A DNA stretch of 64,000 nucleotides, from the NCBI GenBank assembly GCA_000752675.2, contig LM994624.1:132958-196957 (forward strand), in the 5' to 3' direction. Positions within the stretch are counted from its first letter, which is position 1. Each line of letters starts with the position of its first letter. This document shows, piece after piece, positions 58,650 through 64,000 of this stretch. Under the pieces are notes generated by a model. That model made no database searches, was not told where the DNA came from, and saw nothing but the letters and a program-made list of their open reading frames with translations. Made by a program: the position numbers and the translations under genes. This DNA is from a bacterium OL-1 (GTDB taxonomy: Bacteria; Actinomycetota; Coriobacteriia; Coriobacteriales; Atopobiaceae).

Positions 58650-61202
58650 ATGGCCATGACACATGATTATTTGGACTACCTGGAGGACCAGATTGGCATC
58701 TCCCCTGCGAACAGCCAGGAGGAGCTCCAGGCGGCTCAGACTATTGCGGACCTCATGAAGAAGCATGACGTCGACGTCAACGTCGAGGAGTTCGATGCTC
58801 CCGGCAGCGGGCGCTTCGTGCGGTGCGTGCTTCTCGTTCTGATGTTTGTAGGGGTTATCCTCTCGGGTACGGGCATCTCTGTCCTGGGGATTGTGCTGGC
58901 GCTGGTTCCGGGCGTCCTGCTCATTCTTGATGTCCTTGGAGTTGGTGGGGACTTTCTCTCCAAGCTTGGCCCTGCGGCACGCAGCCAGAACGTGGTCGCC
59001 GTGCACCATGCCACGGGCGAGCTGGTCGCCAAGGGCAACAGGCCAATCGTCGTTGTTGCCCACTACGATTCCCCGCATGACAGCTTCCTGTATGGAAGCC
59101 CGCTTTCCCGCTACATCCCCATGCTTCGCAAGGCGCTCAAGTGGCTTGTTCCCGCTGTCACCCTTTGTGCATTGCTCCAGGCGTTCTCCTTCCTGCCCGC
59201 ACCCCTTCGCTCGGTTCTCTGGGTTGCCGGCATCCTGCTGGCCATTCCGCTTGTAGCGTTTGGCGCGGATGGCATCTACCAGAGGTTCTCCACCTGCTCG
59301 CTGGGCTCTAATGACAACAAGTCCTCTGTTGCGGCGCTTCTCGGCATCCTTGAGAACGTCCGTCCCTCTGGAGAGAAGCCTGTCTCCCAGCGCGCCATCG
59401 AGAGGGAGCAGCATGAGAAGGAGGCCGCTCAGGCCCAGGCCGAGGCCGAGCAGGCAGCTGCAGCCGCTCAGGCTCCTGTGCCTGCCCCTGCGCCAGCGCC
59501 GCAGGCCGAGGAGATCGTCGGCGTCCGTCACGGCAAGGACATCATTGCCGCCCTTGGCATTCTTCCTGCTGACTGCGACATCGAGTATGTTGACTCCTCC
59601 GAGAGCATGAGGTCGTCCTCGATTGATGCCGACGAGACCAGTGAACTTCCCGGCAGCCCCGTGCGCGCCAGCGCCCGCATCGACGCCCAGACCGAGGTTG
59701 CCGCTGCGGACTCCACTGAGAGCCTCCCTAGGTCTTCGGCTCCCCGCACTACAGACGCGAGCGCCGAGCCTGTTGCTGCTCCTACGGACAGCACAGACTC
59801 CACGGCCACCGCACCTGCCCCTATCGACGCTTCTGCAGGCGCCGACGCAACCGCCGCCACGCCCGAGAAGACTCACTTCTTTGACCGCAAGAAGCTTGCA
59901 AGCATGTTCGATCGCTTCGAGAGCCGCGGCGTTGGTGAGAAGGATGACTCCGGTCTTACCGCTACGCCTGACGACGACCTTGGCTCCACACGTCCAACGG
60001 CCCCGACCCCGCGCAAGCGTCCCGAGAAGCCCGATGACCCTAACTGGGGCAAGTCGAGCTTCAAGCCCCAGATCTCTGACGTGGCACGTCGCGCGGCCCT
60101 CTTTGACCTTCCTGACCCCTCTGGGCTGTCTGACCCCCTTGCGTCCGATTCCGATGAAACTCAGCTTGCGCCAGCCCATCCAGCTCAAACTCCTTCCCGG
60201 AGGAGCATGGGGAACCTGCTGAGCGACGCGAACGACAGGAACGCCCAACGCATTCGCGGCGGCGCAACCGAGGTGGAGGTGCCTGTGATTACCCCTGGTA
60301 CCACAGCCGCGGCGCCAGCACAAAACGTTGCCAGTGGCGAGCAGGACGGCCTTGATGTCATTAGCGCGGATGACCTGGGGATGCAGGAGGAAGCCCCCGA
60401 GCATCCTGCCGAAAAGCACCGCTTTGGCCTGTTCAACCGCAACAAGGACAAAGGTGGACGCTCCCGCGGTCAGGGCCGTGGCAGTTGGCTGAGCGAGGAT
60501 CCCGAGAACTGGGACGAGAACTCTGATTCTGACCCCTGGAAGGGCGGCGCCACCACGAGAAGTGGCCTTCGCCTTGTCGAGGATGTTCCTCCCGAGGCGC
60601 CGGAGCCTCCCTATGAGGGCGACCAGGCAAGTGCCGCACCTCTCTCTGACGTGACCGCCGAGCCCGTTGCTGACGATGAGCCCCCCGTCGACGTGCCTGC
60701 TGACGTTCCCACCGAGGATGACCTTCGTGCCGCCGTGCTTCACATGGGTGACGACGAGCTGGTCTGCCACGACATCTGGTTTGTCGCCCTTGGCGCCTCC
60801 AACCTTGACCACGCCGGCATGCGCTCCTTCCTCTCTGAGCACCGCTCTGCCATTCGCGGTGCATTCCTCGTGAACCTGGACTGCGTGGGCGCTGGCGACC
60901 TCTCGCTCCTGACGCACGAGGGCTTCGAGCCCACCCGCCGTGCGGACAGGAGACTTCTCAGGCTCCTCACCGGTACGGCATCTGACCTCAACGTGAACCT
61001 CAAGACCCAGCCGTTCGACTGGGCGGACACCGATGCCTCCGTCGCCATGCGTACGTCCGTCCGTGCAGTCACGGTCATGGGTATGGGCGACAATGGGCTG
61101 CCTGCCCTCTCGCGCACCGAGCAGGATGCGCCCGAGAACGTTGACGGTGACCAGGCTGCCTCCGTCGCCGAGCTGGTCACGGAGATGATTCGCCGCTCGT
61201 AG
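58650..61202 (+). CDS. M28-peptidase-like membrane protein with long disordered insertion
   Basis: 850 residues. N-terminal amphipathic part, helices at about 55-95 and 165-210, and the beginning of an M28 metallopeptidase fold: IVVVAHYDSPHD (first metal ligands) and GSNDNKSSVAALLGIL (bridging Asp). A 460-residue Ala/Pro/Asp/Ser-rich insertion (from about 245) follows, before the fold resumes: HDIWFVALGASNLDHAGMRSFLSEH and GAFLVNLDCVGAGDL. The usual catalytic and metal-binding Glu-Glu of M28 enzymes is missing (ASNLDHAGM in its place), so activity is doubtful. ATG 58650 has GGAGG nine bases upstream. Confidence 0.7.
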   Translation: MAMTHDYLDYLEDQIGISPANSQEELQAAQTIADLMKKHDVDVNVEEFDAPGSGRFVRCVLLVLMFVGVILSGTGISVLGIVLALVPGVLLILDVLGVGGDFLSKLGPAARSQNVVAVHHATGELVAKGNRPIVVVAHYDSPHDSFLYGSPLSRYIPMLRKALKWLVPAVTLCALLQAFSFLPAPLRSVLWVAGILLAIPLVAFGADGIYQRFSTCSLGSNDNKSSVAALLGILENVRPSGEKPVSQRAIEREQHEKEAAQAQAEAEQAAAAAQAPVPAPAPAPQAEEIVGVRHGKDIIAALGILPADCDIEYVDSSESMRSSSIDADETSELPGSPVRASARIDAQTEVAAADSTESLPRSSAPRTTDASAEPVAAPTDSTDSTATAPAPIDASAGADATAATPEKTHFFDRKKLASMFDRFESRGVGEKDDSGLTATPDDDLGSTRPTAPTPRKRPEKPDDPNWGKSSFKPQISDVARRAALFDLPDPSGLSDPLASDSDETQLAPAHPAQTPSRRSMGNLLSDANDRNAQRIRGGATEVEVPVITPGTTAAAPAQNVASGEQDGLDVISADDLGMQEEAPEHPAEKHRFGLFNRNKDKGGRSRGQGRGSWLSEDPENWDENSDSDPWKGGATTRSGLRLVEDVPPEAPEPPYEGDQASAAPLSDVTAEPVADDEPPVDVPADVPTEDDLRAAVLHMGDDELVCHDIWFVALGASNLDHAGMRSFLSEHRSAIRGAFLVNLDCVGAGDLSLLTHEGFEPTRRADRRLLRLLTGTASDLNVNLKTQPFDWADTDASVAMRTSVRAVTVMGMGDNGLPALSRTEQDAPENVDGDQAASVAELVTEMIRRS

Positions 61203-61242
61203 TTGCATTTGCGCCACTCTCCAACGAGGTTTTCGAGCCCGA

Positions 61243-61270
61243 GGGGGCCGGCTATTGCCGGCCCCCTTTT
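61243..61270 (+). terminator. Terminator of the M28-like gene
   Basis: gggggccggc and gccggccccc form a perfect 10-bp stem with a TATT loop, followed by TTTTGCGCTTTTT. Strong on the plus strand; it stands between convergent genes. Confidence 0.93.
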
Positions 61271-61323
61271 GCGCTTTTTCTACGCGCCCGCACCCGTTCG
61301 CACTGGGATGCCGCTCTATCTCG

Positions 61324-64000
61324 TCAGCCTTTCCTCCTGCGCCAGAGAGCAAGGATGATTCCGGCGCATCCGAGTGCAGCACAGGCTCCGATGGCTACAC
61401 GGGCAGTCGTATCTCCCGTTTGGGGGATGCCGCCTACTTCTCGTTGGGTTTTGCCGTTGGACTGTTTGGACTCCGACCCGCTCGACGGAACCTCCTCGCG
61501 ATAGTCCACGGTCTGGCTCGCTGCATTCAGATCCTTGTGAGATACAACTTCCTGCCCATCGCGATAGAGGGTCTCGAAGACAACTACCCTCTTCCCGTCG
61601 ACAGCGGCGCCCGCAACCTCGAACGGCATGGCGACAGTATCGTCTGCCTCTGCGGGGACAAACTGCTGCGTCACCTCAACGGAATTTCCTTCCGCGTCGA
61701 GGATCGGCTCGCCGCTCTCGGCGTCCATGAGTGTGCCGTGAAGCTCGTAGCTTGTACCGGGTGCAAGCCCCTCAAAGGCCACAACGTCCACGATGCCTGT
61801 ACTCTCCTGGACCTCGCCCTCGTGCCTGCCGGTCTTCTCGTCTGTTGCGGTTGTTTGGATGGAAGGCACGCTCTCCTCGCGGTTGTCTATGGTACCCAGG
61901 TCAAGGACGGCGTTGTGACGCGATTGGGGGAGCTCGGTGGTGAGCTGGAAGGAGACGAGCTCACGCCCGCGATTGGCGTCGCACCGTAGCTCCTGTACCT
62001 CGTAGCGGTCATACGGGAATGCTGCGAGGCTCTCGATGGCCTTTCCGTTGGCATTCGCAACACCCCCAAACCACACGCCGTTCGAGGAGTCGAGCTTGGT
62101 GGAGTCCACCAAGGGCACCGAGGAGTCTGCACCCCTCTCGCTAAGTACCGCATCGTTTGCGTTCGTGCGCTGCTCGAGGGCATAGACGGAGGAGTCAAAG
62201 ATGCCGTTCTCATCCGTCACCGCAACGTGCCGTTCTCCCGTGGTAAGGCTGGTGATGAGAAACGCAACATTGGCCATGGGCTTCTGGGAGTTCTCGTCCC
62301 GCTTCACAAGGCGAATGTCCGTGCGCACAACCTGGTCGTGTGCCGCATCTTCGGGCTTCGTGAGGTCTATGGTCTTCCCGTCTTCCTCAACCTGGAACGT
62401 TGCCGACCAGAGCCTAGCCTCGCTGTCCAGGAGGTATCCCGCCGGAGCGGCGGTCTCTCGAATGGTGTAGGTCCCATACGGAAGCGCGTCTGCACTGGTA
62501 TATGCAGTGCCGTTCTCATCTGTGGTCAGCGTGAGCGCAACCTCGTCTGGGTCTACCGTGGCATCGCCGACAAGAACAGGATGCGAGGAGTCATTGGTCA
62601 CCGTGAACGTGGCCCCTGCAAGTGTTGCGGAGCCAAGTGGAACGTTGCCCAGTGTCTCCCGGTCGACCTTGCCAACACGAACGCCGCCACGGATTACCTG
62701 ATCATCGACGGGGCTTTGTGCTGAGACCACCGTCCCGTTCTCGGTGATGCTCACATCCGCCTTCCAAGTCTCGTTGAGCAGGTATCCCTCTGGCGCCGCG
62801 ACTTCACGCACGGTGTACCTGCCATAGGGCAGCTGGTTGGCCGTTGTCGTTGCGTGGCCGTGAGCGTCGGTGACAAGGTCGATGCTCGTAATGGCCTCGC
62901 CTGGCGCGTAGGCAACGCCCGAAATTACCACGGGACGCTTGGACTCGTTTGTTATCTGGAAGTGCGCCCCCTCAAGCGACGCATTTCCCTGGGGGTCGGC
63001 CGCCGCAAGCTCTCGGTCGATCTTGTCGAGGCAGAGTCCTCCAGCGATGGGTGTGTCCGGAAGTTCAACGGTCTCCTCGCTCTCCTCGTGGAGCACGATG
63101 GTCTTGGTCCACTGTTCGTTGAGAAGGTAGCCCTTGGGAGCCTTTGTCTCCCGGAGGACGTACGTGCCATAGGGGGGCTGGATGATGGGAAACTTACCCT
63201 CAGCGTTGGCGGCGAGCGTGCACACCACTTCTCCCGGAGCAATGGCCATGTCGTTGTAGACCACGTCCCCCTCGGAAGCGTTGGTAATGCTTACCTCGGT
63301 TCCCTCGAAGGTGGCATCTCCCTGCGGGCCATCCGAGCCCAGGTTGATATCCACCTTAACCATGGGAGGCGTGTGGGGCCTTTCGACGGTCTCGTCTACG
63401 GTGCCGGCATCGGCCGGGTCCTTCGACCCGGTAACCGTAGCAACGCCCACCCAGCTAGAGTTGAGCTCGTAGCCCTCCGGCGGCTGGACTTCTCGCAGCT
63501 CGTAGGTGCCGTAGGGAAGAATCTTCTCGCTTGTTGCCGTACCGTTGGCATCCGTTACGAACTCAAGGCCGGAGATGATTTCTCCAACGGCATAGGTAGC
63601 GTTGCCCACGTATACGGGGTGATCAGAGACATTGCGTACCTGGAAGCGTGCTCCTGCCAGGGTGGCGTCGCCCTGTGCAACTTCCTTCTTGAGCTGGTGA
63701 TCTATCTTGCCCACATGTATTGACCCGAGAAGAACCTCGTCACTCACGCCTCTGCCCTGCACGTCCTTCACGGCGGTGGTGTTGTTCCACCCGTCGAGGG
63801 ACTTCCAGATGGCAGTGCCATTCTCGAGCGTGACTACGGCTACGTGTGTGGACGAGTCCGTGAGTGCATAGTCCTCGGGTGCCTTGGTCTCTGTGATGCC
63901 ATAGGTGCCCAGGGGGAAGACTGCCTCTCCCTGCGAGTTGGCAAAGAGCTGGTCGCCGGAAACGAGCTGTGAGCTGCTGTAGGTTGCCACGCCAGACTCG
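61324..64000 (-). CDS. SpaA/VaFE-repeat cell-wall adhesin, C-terminal part
   Basis: The reading frame enters from the right window edge and ends at 61324, so the N-terminus is missing; the 888 residues seen may be under half the protein. At least four complete SpaA-type (Cna_B-like) repeats of about 105 residues each end in a motif like LPYGTYTIRETAAPAGYLL, whose Glu usually forms an isopeptide bond. A different domain (VAFLITSLTTGERHVAVTDENG) and a VaFE-type repeat (VDVVAFEGLAPGTSYELHGTLMD) follow. The C-terminus is a sorting signal: IPQTG, a hydrophobic helix (ARVAIGACAALGCAGIILAL) and WRRRKG. A sortase joins the Thr to the wall or to a pilin. Confidence 0.88.
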   Translation of the reverse strand, partial: ESGVATYSSSQLVSGDQLFANSQGEAVFPLGTYGITETKAPEDYALTDSSTHVAVVTLENGTAIWKSLDGWNNTTAVKDVQGRGVSDEVLLGSIHVGKIDHQLKKEVAQGDATLAGARFQVRNVSDHPVYVGNATYAVGEIISGLEFVTDANGTATSEKILPYGTYELREVQPPEGYELNSSWVGVATVTGSKDPADAGTVDETVERPHTPPMVKVDINLGSDGPQGDATFEGTEVSITNASEGDVVYNDMAIAPGEVVCTLAANAEGKFPIIQPPYGTYVLRETKAPKGYLLNEQWTKTIVLHEESEETVELPDTPIAGGLCLDKIDRELAAADPQGNASLEGAHFQITNESKRPVVISGVAYAPGEAITSIDLVTDAHGHATTTANQLPYGRYTVREVAAPEGYLLNETWKADVSITENGTVVSAQSPVDDQVIRGGVRVGKVDRETLGNVPLGSATLAGATFTVTNDSSHPVLVGDATVDPDEVALTLTTDENGTAYTSADALPYGTYTIRETAAPAGYLLDSEARLWSATFQVEEDGKTIDLTKPEDAAHDQVVRTDIRLVKRDENSQKPMANVAFLITSLTTGERHVAVTDENGIFDSSVYALEQRTNANDAVLSERGADSSVPLVDSTKLDSSNGVWFGGVANANGKAIESLAAFPYDRYEVQELRCDANRGRELVSFQLTTELPQSRHNAVLDLGTIDNREESVPSIQTTATDEKTGRHEGEVQESTGIVDVVAFEGLAPGTSYELHGTLMDAESGEPILDAEGNSVEVTQQFVPAEADDTVAMPFEVAGAAVDGKRVVVFETLYRDGQEVVSHKDLNAASQTVDYREEVPSSGSESKQSNGKTQREVGGIPQTGDTTARVAIGACAALGCAGIILALWRRRKG

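Noticed and set aside
58356-61382. A 1008-codon minus-strand ORF opposite the M28-like gene
   Set aside because: Shadow frame; the plus-strand gene has a ribosome site, membrane helices, peptidase motifs and a terminator.

Overview
The window is a GC-rich (by eye, about 60%) bacterial chromosome segment. Its gene content points to the class Coriobacteriia (Actinomycetota), probably an Olsenella/Atopobium-like relative. The reasons are an actinobacterial-type gyrase quinolone region, a PafBC-like WYL pair, large sortase-anchored SpaA/VaFE-repeat surface proteins, and the general style of the proteins. The genus is inferred, not proven.

Layout. 1-0.9 kb: 5' part of a secreted VWA-domain adhesin. 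1.5-6.8 kb: an operon on the minus strand, purE-yqeY-srtB-purF-purM-purN, with a class B sortase inside the purine pathway. 7.0-9.4 kb: a pyridoxal/pyridoxamine kinase and an AbiEi-like protein, with four related palindromes around the latter. 9.5-13.9 kb: a membrane protein, a Nudix hydrolase, purD and purA. 14.1-18.9 kb: dnaB, then rpsF-ssb-rpsR-DUF2232-rplI. 19.3-19.6 kb: two tRNA-Ser genes with their terminators. 19.7-25.4 kb: a TRIC-like channel, typA and a large CotH-domain surface protein. 25.4-29.1 kb: a small hypothetical gene and mgtA with an apparent leader peptide; a 79-bp repeat lies on each side of mgtA. 29.2-32.4 kb: a lactococcin 972-type bacteriocin locus in which both the toxin gene and its membrane partner carry a lesion. 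32.6-33.7 kb: tRNA-Ala, tRNA-Ile, a MITE-like nested inverted repeat and decayed DNA. 33.8-34.3 kb: a DUF151 bifunctional nuclease.

34.4-51.2 kb is the replication-origin region. Leftward genes are GHKL ATPase, dnaA, dnaN, recF, DUF721/dciA-like, gyrB and gyrA. Rightward genes are rpmH, rnpA, yidD, yidC, jag, rsmG, parA and parB. Five parS sites lie between rsmG and parA. The transcription switch at about 45.2-45.6 kb marks the probable oriC. No canonical TTATCCACA DnaA boxes were found there. Copies of TTTTCAACA occur instead, and DnaA itself has Ser-His-Ala where the DNA-recognition loop normally reads Asp-His-Thr.

51.2-64 kb: rlmN, ddl, a DnaQ-DinG fusion helicase, two WYL regulators, a degenerate M28-peptidase-like membrane protein with a very long insertion, and the C-terminal part of a SpaA/VaFE-repeat adhesin ending in an IPQTG sorting signal.

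The most interesting points are the coupled DnaA/DnaA-box divergence, including a cluster of the same motif upstream of dnaB; the silenced lactococcin 972 locus with an A6 tract at the frame break and an in-frame TGA; the mgtA leader peptide; and the unexplained repeat families.
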